NCBI RefSeq assembly: GCF_028994805.1
Contig: NZ_JAJQQP010000006.1
Span: 186,001 to 250,000, forward strand
Length of the DNA: 64,000 nucleotides
DNA from: Promicromonospora iranensis
GTDB lineage: Bacteria > Actinomycetota > Actinomycetes > Actinomycetales > Cellulomonadaceae
Direction: 5' to 3'
Positions 32,788-40,589 of the stretch are shown one piece after another. The notes below the pieces were generated by a model. The model did not search any database. It was given only the letters and a program-made list of their open reading frames with translations, and was not told the origin of the DNA. The stretch's first letter is position 1, and each line of letters starts with the position of its first letter. The translations under genes were made by a program, and so were the position numbers.

Positions 32788-35595
32788 ATGGCGACCCGCA
32801 CGTCGGCCCGGCGAAGTTCCGGGAAGGGATCCGGGCAGGGCGCGAAGAGCGCCAGGCCCAAGGCCGCAGCGTCGAAGCGATCGACACAGCGCCGGGGGGC
32901 TACCCGCCCGGCGTCCAAGGCTGCGTCCGCGCCGTCCCGCCCACCATGGCCGGTCCGTGCGCTGCGCGGGATGTGGATGGGCATGGCGCACGCCGTGGGC
33001 GGCGCCACACGGGCCGCCGGGCCGCGGACGGCACAGGACACGTCGGACCGGGGCACGCAGAAGGCAGAGCAGCAGGGAGGGCAGGAACTGGAACCGGACC
33101 ACCGGCGCGACGGCGTCGGCTTCGCGCTGCTCGCGGTGGCGGTGATCGTCGCCGCGCGCGAGTGGTGGGGCATCGACGGCGCCTTCGGCGACGGCGTGCA
33201 CGCCGTGGTGGCGGGCACGTTCGGCATCGCCGGCGTGGCTCTGCCCGTGCTGCTCGTGTGGCTCGCGTTCCGCGTCATGCGCCATCCCGAGCGCGCCCAG
33301 CAGAACGGCCGGGTGGCGATCGGACTCAGCTTCCTGGTGGTCGCCACGTGCTCCCTCGTGCACATCAGCGCCGACCTGCCCTCGCCCGCCGAGGGCTTCA
33401 CGCCGGTGCAGGACGCCGGCGGCGTGATCGGTTTCCTCTTCGCGACACCGGTGGTCACCGGACTGACGCAGTGGTTCGCGATCCCGCTGTACATCCTGGC
33501 CGGGTTCTTCGGCGTCCTGATCGTGACGGCGACACCGGTGCACCGGATCCCGGCCCGCCTGCGCGGCCTGTACGACCGGCTGACGGGCAACCACGGCGAG
33601 CCGTCAGCCACCGACGAGGACGGGCTCGCGCTGGCCGAGGGCGTCTCGCCGCACGACGGTGCCGCCACGGGTACGAAGCGCCGCAAGCGCCGCACCAAGC
33701 AGGAGATCGCCGCCGAGAAGGAGCGCCTCGCCGGTTTCGTGGGTGACGAGGCCTTCGAGAAGGCCGCAGAGGTCGAGGCCGCCGAGCGGGCCGCCAAGGC
33801 GGGCAAGCTCATGACGCAGCGCATCCCGACCGGCGAGTCGGCGGGCAAGGTCACCGGCGCGCCCGCCATCGGCCCCGGCGTCCTGAGGTCGGACGCCGAG
33901 CCCGGCAAGGCGGCCGACGGGCCCCGGCCACCGCAGGGCGGCGAGCCGATGCCGCGCGGCGTGCAGCCCATGCTGGAGGGCGACACGGTCTACCTGCTGC
34001 CCGACGAGGACCTGCTGGTGCAGGGACCGCCGCACAAGGCGCGGTCGGCCGCCAACGACCGGGTGGTCGAGTCGCTCACGGGCGTGTTCGAGCAGTTCGG
34101 CGTCGACGCCAAGGTGAGCGGGTTCAGCCGCGGACCGACGGTCACCCGGTACGAGGTCGAGGTCGGTCCCAAGACCAAGGTCGAGCGCATCACGTCGCTG
34201 TCCAACAACATCGCGTACGCGGTGGCGAGCGCGGACGTGCGCATCCTGTCGCCCATCCCCGGCAAGTCCGCCATCGGTATCGAGATCCCGAACACCGACC
34301 GCGAGACCGTCGTGCTGGGTGACGTGCTCCGCTCGGGGGCCGCACGGCGCACCGAGCACTCCATGGTGATGGGCGTCGGCAAGGACGTCGAGGGCGGCTA
34401 CGTCGTCGCGAACCTCGCGAAGATGCCGCACATCCTCGTGGCGGGCGCCACCGGCGCCGGCAAGTCGAGCTTCATCAACTCGATGATCACCTCGATCCTG
34501 ATGCGCGCCACTCCCGAGCAGGTGCGCCTCATCCTGGTGGACCCCAAGCGCGTGGAGCTCACGATCTACGAGGGTATCCCGCACCTCATCACGCCGATCA
34601 TCACCAGCCCCAAAAAGGCCGCCGAGGCCCTCGACTGGGTGGTGCGCGAGATGGACTCGCGGTACGACGACCTCGCGACGTTCGGCTACAAGCACATCGA
34701 CGACTTCAACACCGCCGTCCGGGCGGGCAAGGTCAAGCCCCCGGCGGGCTCGGAGCGCAAGATCGCGCCCTACCCGTACCTGCTCGTGGTGGTCGACGAG
34801 CTCGCCGACCTCATGATGGTGGCCCCGCGCGACGTCGAGGCCTCGATCCAGCGCATCACACAGCTGGCCCGTGCCGCCGGCATCCACCTCGTGCTGGCGA
34901 CGCAGCGCCCGTCCGTCGACGTCGTCACGGGCCTCATCAAGGCGAACGTACCGTCGCGGCTCGCGTTCGCGACCTCGTCGGTCACGGACTCGCGCGTGGT
35001 GCTCGACCAGCCCGGTGCCGAGAAGCTCATCGGGCAGGGTGACGCGCTGTTCCTGCCCATGGGTGCCGCGAAGCCCATGCGCGTGCAGGGTGCGTGGGTG
35101 ACCGAGTCCGAGGTGCACCAGGTCGTCGAGCACGTCAAGAGCCAGCTCAAGCCCGTGTACCGCGAGGACGTCGCGGCGCCCGCCGCGGCGAAGAAGCAGG
35201 TCGACGAGGACATCGGTGACGACCTGGACCTGCTGCTGCAGGCCACGGAGCTCGTGGTCACCACGCAGTTCGGCTCGACGTCCATGCTGCAGCGGAAGCT
35301 CCGCGTGGGCTTCGCGAAGGCCGGGCGGCTCATGGACCTGCTGGAGTCCCGCGAGATCGTGGGCCCCTCGGAAGGGTCCAAGGCGCGCGACGTGCTCGTG
35401 TCCGCGGACGAGCTGCCTTCGGCACTTGCTCTCATCCGCGGCGAGCAGCCCCCGCAGGTCTTCGACCAGGCGGAGGCTGACCGGGGTGCGGACGGTGGGG
35501 CTCGTGCCTCCGGCGACCAGTACGCGGAGGGGACGGACGGCCACATGCCGCCCGTGGCCACCGACTACCACGACGACGCCGAGGCGCTGCGCTGA
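32788..35595 (+). CDS. ftsK: DNA translocase FtsK/SpoIIIE
   Basis: 935 aa. N-terminal basic Ser/Ala-rich stretch, four membrane segments (about 110-250), a linker, then the RecA-like motor: Walker A GATGAGKSS (553-561), LILVDPKRVELTIYEGIPH, PYLLVVVDELADLMMVAPRD (Walker B) and LATQRPSVDVVTGLIKANVP. The C-terminal gamma winged helix (ELVVTTQFGSTSMLQRKLRV) reads orienting DNA sites. It pumps chromosome DNA and activates dimer resolution at division. Tail-to-tail with the CapA-like gene, four bases apart. Confidence 0.96.
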   Translation: MATRTSARRSSGKGSGQGAKSARPKAAASKRSTQRRGATRPASKAASAPSRPPWPVRALRGMWMGMAHAVGGATRAAGPRTAQDTSDRGTQKAEQQGGQELEPDHRRDGVGFALLAVAVIVAAREWWGIDGAFGDGVHAVVAGTFGIAGVALPVLLVWLAFRVMRHPERAQQNGRVAIGLSFLVVATCSLVHISADLPSPAEGFTPVQDAGGVIGFLFATPVVTGLTQWFAIPLYILAGFFGVLIVTATPVHRIPARLRGLYDRLTGNHGEPSATDEDGLALAEGVSPHDGAATGTKRRKRRTKQEIAAEKERLAGFVGDEAFEKAAEVEAAERAAKAGKLMTQRIPTGESAGKVTGAPAIGPGVLRSDAEPGKAADGPRPPQGGEPMPRGVQPMLEGDTVYLLPDEDLLVQGPPHKARSAANDRVVESLTGVFEQFGVDAKVSGFSRGPTVTRYEVEVGPKTKVERITSLSNNIAYAVASADVRILSPIPGKSAIGIEIPNTDRETVVLGDVLRSGAARRTEHSMVMGVGKDVEGGYVVANLAKMPHILVAGATGAGKSSFINSMITSILMRATPEQVRLILVDPKRVELTIYEGIPHLITPIITSPKKAAEALDWVVREMDSRYDDLATFGYKHIDDFNTAVRAGKVKPPAGSERKIAPYPYLLVVVDELADLMMVAPRDVEASIQRITQLARAAGIHLVLATQRPSVDVVTGLIKANVPSRLAFATSSVTDSRVVLDQPGAEKLIGQGDALFLPMGAAKPMRVQGAWVTESEVHQVVEHVKSQLKPVYREDVAAPAAAKKQVDEDIGDDLDLLLQATELVVTTQFGSTSMLQRKLRVGFAKAGRLMDLLESREIVGPSEGSKARDVLVSADELPSALALIRGEQPPQVFDQAEADRGADGGARASGDQYAEGTDGHMPPVATDYHDDAEALR

Positions 35596-35599
35596 CAGG

Positions 35600-36877
35600 T
35601 CAGCGGGCGCGAGGGACCACCAGCGGCGGCTCGCCCGCCGGACGGGACGGGCGGCGCTGCTCGTCCGCGGTCGTCCCGGCGGCGTCCCGCGCGATCTCGA
35701 GGCGCTCCCGCAGGTCGGTCTCGGAGAGCCGGCCACGGCCCGGCCTCGCGAGTGCGTCGCGGGTGGCCCGCAGACGGTGTCCGGCGGCGAGGTCGACCGT
35801 GGTCGCCGCCCAGCGCACGTCGGTGACGCGGGCCCGCCCCTCCGGGGGCTGTACGACGTCCGCGACCAGCAGGAGCCCGACGGCGGACGCGGTTCCGCCG
35901 CAGCAGCCCGGCCCCTGGTTGGAGAGCAGGTTGCCGAGGCCGTAGCTGACCCACATCCCGTCACCCTCCGGGCCACCGCGCAGGCGGGTGATCGGCTGCG
36001 GTACGTGGGCGTGGTGGCCGATCACGAGGTCCACCTGACGGGAGCGAGCCAGCGCGCGAGTCACGTCCTGCTGGTGCGGGGTGGGCTCGGTGACGTACTC
36101 ATGGCCGTCGTGCAGGCTCACCACGACGAGGTCCGCACCGGCGGCCCGGGCCGCCCGCGCCTGCTTCGCGATCCGCCCGGTGTCGACGACGTCCACCGAC
36201 CAGTCGCCGCGGGGAGGCGTGAGGCCGTTCAGGCCGTACGTCGTGGCCAGGTGGGCGACGGTGACCGTCCGGTCGCCCCGGTGCAGCTCGTAGTACTGGG
36301 GCCTGCGTGCCTCCCGTCGGTCCCGCGCGGTCCCGACATGGCCCATCCCGGCCTGGTCGAGCGCACCGAGCGTCGCCGTAATGCCGTCGTACCCGGCGTC
36401 GGCCGAGTGGTTCGACGCCGTGGAACAGCCGTCCCAGCCCTGCTCGCCCAGGTCGCGGACCAGCTCCCGGGGCGCTGCGAACACGGGGTAGCCCGACGGC
36501 TCCACGCCAGGCGGGGCGACGGGTACCTCCAGGTGGCACAGTGCGAGGTCCGCCGAGCTGACCCACCGGTCGAGTCCCGACAGCAGCGGGGAGTAGTCGA
36601 TGCCGTCGGGCCTGGTGGCGGAGTCGTTCACGGGCCCGTGGGGCAGGATGTCGCCCCCGGCGAGCAGGGTGAGCTCGACGTCCGGCTGCGGGCGGGCGGG
36701 GGTGGCGGACGGCGTCGTCGGCTCGCTCTGCGCGGGGGTGGCGCTCGTGTCGCCGGCGCGGGTAGTGCTCGGCGCGGTGACCGGGCCGGGGGCCGGCGTG
36801 CAGCCTGCGGCCGTGGCGAGGAGGACCCAGGTCAGTGCAGAGGACGAGAGGAACCGCAGGACGCGGGCGGAGGTCAC
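35600..36877 (-). CDS. CapA/PgsA-like lipoprotein metallophosphatase
   Basis: 425 aa. Signal peptide with lipobox ATAAGC (Cys26), then a Thr/Pro/Ser-rich linker (30-65) and a CapA (poly-gamma-glutamate synthesis) fold: LLAGGDILPHGPV, NLEVP-like CHLEVPVAPPG, STASNHSADAG, and VIGHHAHVPQPI. These are calcineurin-like metal motifs. Function of actinobacterial homologues is unclear; a cell-envelope role is inferred. GTG start; a TAACAT hexamer (36885-36890) seven bases upstream suggests a leaderless message. No capsule genes nearby. Confidence 0.82.
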   Translation of the reverse strand: MTSARVLRFLSSSALTWVLLATAAGCTPAPGPVTAPSTTRAGDTSATPAQSEPTTPSATPARPQPDVELTLLAGGDILPHGPVNDSATRPDGIDYSPLLSGLDRWVSSADLALCHLEVPVAPPGVEPSGYPVFAAPRELVRDLGEQGWDGCSTASNHSADAGYDGITATLGALDQAGMGHVGTARDRREARRPQYYELHRGDRTVTVAHLATTYGLNGLTPPRGDWSVDVVDTGRIAKQARAARAAGADLVVVSLHDGHEYVTEPTPHQQDVTRALARSRQVDLVIGHHAHVPQPITRLRGGPEGDGMWVSYGLGNLLSNQGPGCCGGTASAVGLLLVADVVQPPEGRARVTDVRWAATTVDLAAGHRLRATRDALARPGRGRLSETDLRERLEIARDAAGTTADEQRRPSRPAGEPPLVVPRAR

Positions 36878-36956
36878 CCCCCGGATGTTATGGCAGGTCG
36901 GCCACGGTGGCGAGCATTCGGCGCGGGAGGCGGTCGGGCCGCAGGTGAACCGCAGT

Positions 36957-36962
36957 TAGGCT
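36957..36962 (+). promoter_or_regulatory. -10 element of pgsA (leaderless type)
   Basis: TAGGCT ends six bases before ATG 36969. This drives pgsA-cinA. Confidence 0.5.
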
Positions 36963-36968
36963 TGAGCA

Positions 36969-37559
36969 ATGGTCAACGACGCTCCGTCGCCCTGGAATAT
37001 TGCGAACTTCGTCACGATGATTCGCATCGCCATGGTCCCGTTCTTCGCCTGGGCACTTCTCGTCGAAGGTGGGGACGACACCACGTGGCGGCTCGTGGCG
37101 ACGGCGATCTTCGTGGTCGCGGCGGTGTCGGACAAGGTGGACGGCTACCTGGCCCGGTCGCGCGGTCTCATCACCGATCTGGGCAAGCTGCTCGACCCGA
37201 TAGCGGACAAGCTGCTCATCGGCGCCGCCCTGATCCTGCTCTGGATCCCGCTCGGCGAGGTGCCGTGGTGGATCCCGGTGGTGATCCTGGTGCGCGAGCT
37301 CGGCATCACGTTCATGCGCATGGGCATGCTCAAGTACGAGGTGATGCCGGCGTCGCGGGGCGGCAAGCTCAAGACCGTGCTGCAGTCCGTGGCGATCTCG
37401 ATGTTCCTGCTGCCGCGTGACGGCTTCGAGTGGTTCACGGTGCTCGCCTGGATCGTGCTGATGGCTGCGTTCGTGCTGACCGTCGTCACCGGCATCGAGT
37501 ACGTGTACCAGGGCTGGAAGATCCGTCGCGACGCCCGAGCCAGGATGCGGAGCGTATGA
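36969..37559 (+). CDS. pgsA: CDP-alcohol phosphatidyltransferase (phosphatidylglycerophosphate synthase type)
   Basis: 196 aa, about six membrane helices. The CDP-alcohol signature D-x2-D-G-x2-A-R-x8-G-x3-D-x3-D is complete: Asp55, Asp58, Gly59, Ala62, Arg63, Gly72, Asp76, Asp80. PWNIANFVTMIRI is the usual PgsA N-terminus. Makes phosphatidylglycerophosphate for anionic phospholipids. In mycobacteria the ORF preceding clgR is pgsA3, and the same order is seen here. It overlaps the cinA start (ATGA). Confidence 0.93.
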   Translation: MVNDAPSPWNIANFVTMIRIAMVPFFAWALLVEGGDDTTWRLVATAIFVVAAVSDKVDGYLARSRGLITDLGKLLDPIADKLLIGAALILLWIPLGEVPWWIPVVILVRELGITFMRMGMLKYEVMPASRGGKLKTVLQSVAISMFLLPRDGFEWFTVLAWIVLMAAFVLTVVTGIEYVYQGWKIRRDARARMRSV

Positions 37560-38077
37560 CCGCGCCTCGTCTGCTCGCGGAAGCGGCCGCACGGGGCTGG
37601 ACCATCGGCGTGGCCGAGTCGCTGACGGGCGGCCTCGTCACGGCGGCGCTCGTCTCGGTGCCGGGCGCGTCGCGGGTGCTGCGCGGCGGCGTCGTCGCCT
37701 ATGCGACGGACCTGAAGGCCGAGCTGCTCGGTGTGGACGCCGACCTGCTCGCCGAGCGCGGCGCCGTCGACGAGGCGGTCGCCGCTCAGATGGCGGCCGG
37801 GGCGCGTACCGCCACGGGTGCCGACGTGGGCCTCGCGACGACCGGGGTCGCAGGACCTGACCCGCAGGATGGTCAAGAGCCGGGTGTGGTTTTCGTCGCA
37901 GTGAGCACCCCGGTAGCGTCCGAGGTGCACCGGCTGGACCTCGACGGCGATCGGTCCCAGGTGATCGCCGACGCCGCGCGTGGGGCGCTCGAGCTGGCAT
38001 GGGCGCTCGTCAGCGAGTCGCCGGGTGAAAATCGCGACACACCCTCGAAGATATTTCCTGAAGTTACAGACAAGTGA
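37556..38077 (+). CDS. cinA: CinA C-terminal domain protein (NMN deamidase, PncC-like)
   Basis: 173 aa from the ATG that overlaps the pgsA stop. It contains only the CinA_C domain: GVAESLTGGLVTAALVSVPG, VVAYATDLKAELLGV, and TTGVAGPDPQDGQEPG with FVAVSTP after it. This domain hydrolyses nicotinamide mononucleotide to nicotinic acid mononucleotide (pyridine nucleotide salvage). The MoCF-like N-terminal half of longer CinA proteins is absent. Last gene of the pgsA-cinA pair, 247 bases before clgR. Confidence 0.9.
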   Translation: MTAPRLLAEAAARGWTIGVAESLTGGLVTAALVSVPGASRVLRGGVVAYATDLKAELLGVDADLLAERGAVDEAVAAQMAAGARTATGADVGLATTGVAGPDPQDGQEPGVVFVAVSTPVASEVHRLDLDGDRSQVIADAARGALELAWALVSESPGENRDTPSKIFPEVTDK

Positions 38078-38123
38078 AACTTCTTGGTTTAATCTTGCAC
38101 AGGACTTGACGCGGATGCCGTTC

Positions 38124-38150
38124 GGGAACAAGGCTCATATCCACGACGTT
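38124..38150 (+). promoter_or_regulatory. ECF sigma (SigR/SigH-type) promoter of clgR
   Basis: GGGAAC, an 18-base spacer, then GTT: an exact match to the Streptomyces SigR / mycobacterial SigH consensus GGGAAY-N18-GTT. It gives a leader of about 165 bases before clgR. In Corynebacterium glutamicum clgR is known to be transcribed by SigH, so the match has independent support. Confidence 0.65.
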
Positions 38151-38323
38151 GTCCCGGTGTGATCATGAACAGGCCGACCACCCGGAGCCGGCGCAAGAAC
38201 TCTTCGAGCGCGGGGTACGGTAGAACGAACTCCACGCACGGAGCACGCACCACACGCAAGACGCGTCCGGTCCAGGTAGGGCAGGGCGTGAGTTCAGGGA
38301 CAGGCACTGAAAGGGGGCGCGAG

Positions 38324-38677
38324 ATGGTCGTACTACGGCGAGAAATCGGAGACGTGCTGCGTGACACGCGGCAGCGTCAGGGGCGCACCCTGCGCGAGGT
38401 TTCGTCGGCGGCGCGCGTGTCGCTGGGTTACCTCAGTGAGGTGGAGCGAGGGCAGAAGGAGGCGTCGTCCGAGCTGCTGGGCTCCATCTGCGAGGCGCTC
38501 GACGTGCCGCTGTCCTTGGTCCTGCGTGAGGTGAGCGACCGCGTAGCGGTGGCCGAAGGTTTCCAGATCCCCGACACGATCCCGGCGGACTTCGTCGCGG
38601 GACTCCTCGCCAGGGGAGGCGACCGGACCGCAGCGCGGCGGGACGTCGCGCAGTCGGACCTCGCACCTGTCGGCTGA
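38324..38677 (+). CDS. clgR: ClgR-type XRE transcriptional regulator
   Basis: 117 aa from ATG 38324, preceded by [29 protein letters not shown] is nearly identical to known ClgR starts; the helix-turn-helix covers about 18-50 ([32 protein letters not shown]). ClgR activates clpP1P2/clpC and other proteostasis genes and is itself a Clp substrate in actinobacteria. An upstream in-frame extension has no family match. The promoter is the ECF-type site at 38124-38150, linking it to a redox/heat-sensing sigma factor. I found no clear ClgR box in its own leader. Confidence 0.95.
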   Translation: MVVLRREIGDVLRDTRQRQGRTLREVSSAARVSLGYLSEVERGQKEASSELLGSICEALDVPLSLVLREVSDRVAVAEGFQIPDTIPADFVAGLLARGGDRTAARRDVAQSDLAPVG

Positions 38678-38727
38678 CAGCCGGCGGGCAGCAAGGCAGC
38701 ACTTCTGGCAAGGCAGAACGACCACGG

Positions 38728-38765
38728 CTGGGGCGGGACATCACGTACCTGATGTCCCGCCCCAG
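38728..38765 (+). terminator. clgR terminator
   Basis: Perfect 16-base arms (CTGGGGCGGGACATCA and its complement) with a 6-base loop, about 50 bases after the clgR stop. It lies between convergent clgR and the Nei-like gene and can act in both directions. Confidence 0.7.
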
Positions 38766-38825
38766 TCCTGTCCCGCCGCGAGCCTGTCCCGCCGTCGTGC
38801 CGGCTGGCCTGTCGTGCCGGCTGGT

Positions 38826-39623
38826 CTAGCGTGCGGTCGGTGCCTGGCAGGTCGAGCACCAGAACACCGGACGTTCGTAAGGCTTCTCGTTCGCCGAGCC
38901 GACGCTGACCGGGGTGCCGCACCGGTGGCACGGCCGGCCGGCCCGGCCGTGAACATGCATCTCCACGGCGCCCAGACCGCGCGCCCGGCCCACAGCCACG
39001 CTGCGCTCCATGAGCCTGCGGGCGGTGCGGAGCAGGTCGTCCCGTTCATCCTCGGCGAGGGCCCCGGCCGGCGTCCACGGGAACAGGCGCCGCGCGAACA
39101 GTGACTCGGCCATCCAGATGGTGCCGATGCCCGCGACGGTGCGCTGATCCAGCAGGGCGACGCACAACGGCCGGTCGGGCTCCCGGCCGAGCCGCACCGC
39201 CGCCTCCGACAGTCCCGTGGTGGGAAAGTCGACGCCGAGCACGTCCGGCCCCAGCCCGTTGAGGATCCGCTGCTCGTCGTGCGTGCGCAGCAGGTCGAGC
39301 ATCCCGAGGTGCCACCCGGTAGCGGTCCAGGCGTCGGTGGCGAGCACCGCACGGATCGCGGGATTCCGCGCCGACGCGTCGCGCGAGCCGGTGCGGTGCA
39401 CCTTCCACGTCCCCTCCATGCGCAGGTGCGTGTGGAGCGTGCGCCCGTCGTCGAGCCGGGTCAGCAGGTGCTTGCCGTACGCGCTGGTCTCCAGTGCCGT
39501 GGCACCCGTCAGGTCCGCAGCGCCCGCGCTGGGCCAGCGCAGCTCGGCTCGCACGAGGGGAAGACCGCGGAGCGCCGCGGTGAGGCGCTCGGCGGTGAGG
39601 CGTAGCACATCGCCTTCTGGCAC
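38826..39623 (-). CDS. Fpg/Nei family DNA glycosylase (Nei2-like)
   Basis: 265 aa. The N-terminal catalytic MPEGD gives Pro1 (after Met removal) and Glu2; Lys51 in AYGKHLL is the beta-elimination lysine. A GIGTIWMAES helix precedes a zinc finger with Cys232, Cys235, Cys256 and Cys259. In Fpg/Nei the helix usually reads GIGN, so Thr at that site is unusual. Homologues include mycobacterial Nei2 (Rv3297), whose gene neighbours lhr; lhr is 1.7 kb away here. Removes oxidised bases from DNA. GTG start. Confidence 0.92.
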   Translation of the reverse strand: MPEGDVLRLTAERLTAALRGLPLVRAELRWPSAGAADLTGATALETSAYGKHLLTRLDDGRTLHTHLRMEGTWKVHRTGSRDASARNPAIRAVLATDAWTATGWHLGMLDLLRTHDEQRILNGLGPDVLGVDFPTTGLSEAAVRLGREPDRPLCVALLDQRTVAGIGTIWMAESLFARRLFPWTPAGALAEDERDDLLRTARRLMERSVAVGRARGLGAVEMHVHGRAGRPCHRCGTPVSVGSANEKPYERPVFWCSTCQAPTAR

Positions 39624-39833
39624 GTATGCTCCCCTCGTCGTCGGGCTTCAGCGTAGTGTGCGCCAGGGCCGAGGTACGCCGCACAAGCGGCATATCACCC
39701 ACCCGACACGGCCTGTCCGGCTTCCGTCCGGACGGTCGTCCATGCCGTATCAGGGATCGCCCGCGGAAAGATCAGGGCGCGATCAGGGGTAAAACTGATG
39801 GTTTCCGCGCGTCCGCTCCAGGACCCTAGTCTC

Positions 39834-40589
39834 ATGACCGTCGCTGCTGCTGACCTGGAGAGACACCTTGACGTGCCGCCTGTGCCCGGAGACCCGCGCA
39901 GCACGCGGACCGTCGGCTGGTTCGGCGCGACGGCCCTGCTGCCGATGGTCGCCGCGCACGTGGTGGGCGCGTCGGTCGTCGACCCGGTCCTCGACCCGAT
40001 CAGCTGGTACGCCTTCGTGCCCGGCGGCGGCGAGCTGATCCTGGCCGGCGGTCTGATCCTGGCGGCGCTCGGCCTGATCCTCACGGTCCGGATGTATCGC
40101 TCCGGCCTGGCGGTCGGTCCGGTCCCCGCCGTCGCGATGATCCTCTTCGCCGTGGCGATGGTCCTGGTCGGCGCGTTCCCGACCGACCCGCCCGGGACAC
40201 CGGCGACGTTCTCCGCCACGGTGCACCGCGTCAGCGCCGCGGCGGCGTTCTGTGTGCTGCCGATCGTCGGGCTGAGTCTTGAGCGGTCGATCCGGCAGCC
40301 CCGATCGGCGCTCCCGCGGGGTCTGCGGTCGGCGGCCACGGCCCTGGGCGTGGTGGTCGCGCTGTTCCTCGTGGTGCACCTCTCGCTGGTCTTCTTCGCC
40401 GATTCCGGGGTCATGGCGTTCGGGCTCATCGAACGCGTCGGGTTCGTGATCATGATCGGCTTCCTGTTCCTGCTCGCCGCCACGATCGACCGGGAGAGCC
40501 CGACTGCGGAGCCCGAGATCGCCGGGTACCCGGCGGACGAGCCGGCGTTCCTGATCAGCGAGTCGAGATCCGCAGGCCTCGTGGGGTGA
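39834..40589 (+). CDS. DUF998 membrane protein
   Basis: 251 aa, six or seven membrane segments. SWYAFVPGGGELILAGGLIL and VLVGAFPTDPPGTPATFSATVHRV are the typical DUF998 core (DP.GTP loop followed by H). The start MTVAAADLERHLDVPPVP at 39834 was chosen; ATG 39798 has a slightly better site (AGGGG) and would add 12 residues. Function unknown. Its last 35 bases overlap the 3' end of lhr on the opposite strand. Confidence 0.75.
   Translation: MTVAAADLERHLDVPPVPGDPRSTRTVGWFGATALLPMVAAHVVGASVVDPVLDPISWYAFVPGGGELILAGGLILAALGLILTVRMYRSGLAVGPVPAVAMILFAVAMVLVGAFPTDPPGTPATFSATVHRVSAAAAFCVLPIVGLSLERSIRQPRSALPRGLRSAATALGVVVALFLVVHLSLVFFADSGVMAFGLIERVGFVIMIGFLFLLAATIDRESPTAEPEIAGYPADEPAFLISESRSAGLVG

Noticed and set aside
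35596-35599. terminator between convergent ftsK and the CapA-like gene
   Set aside because: Only four bases separate the stops and no hairpin is visible there.
38151-38323. ClgR autoregulation box in the clgR leader
   Set aside because: No convincing CGC-N5-GCG palindrome found by eye.
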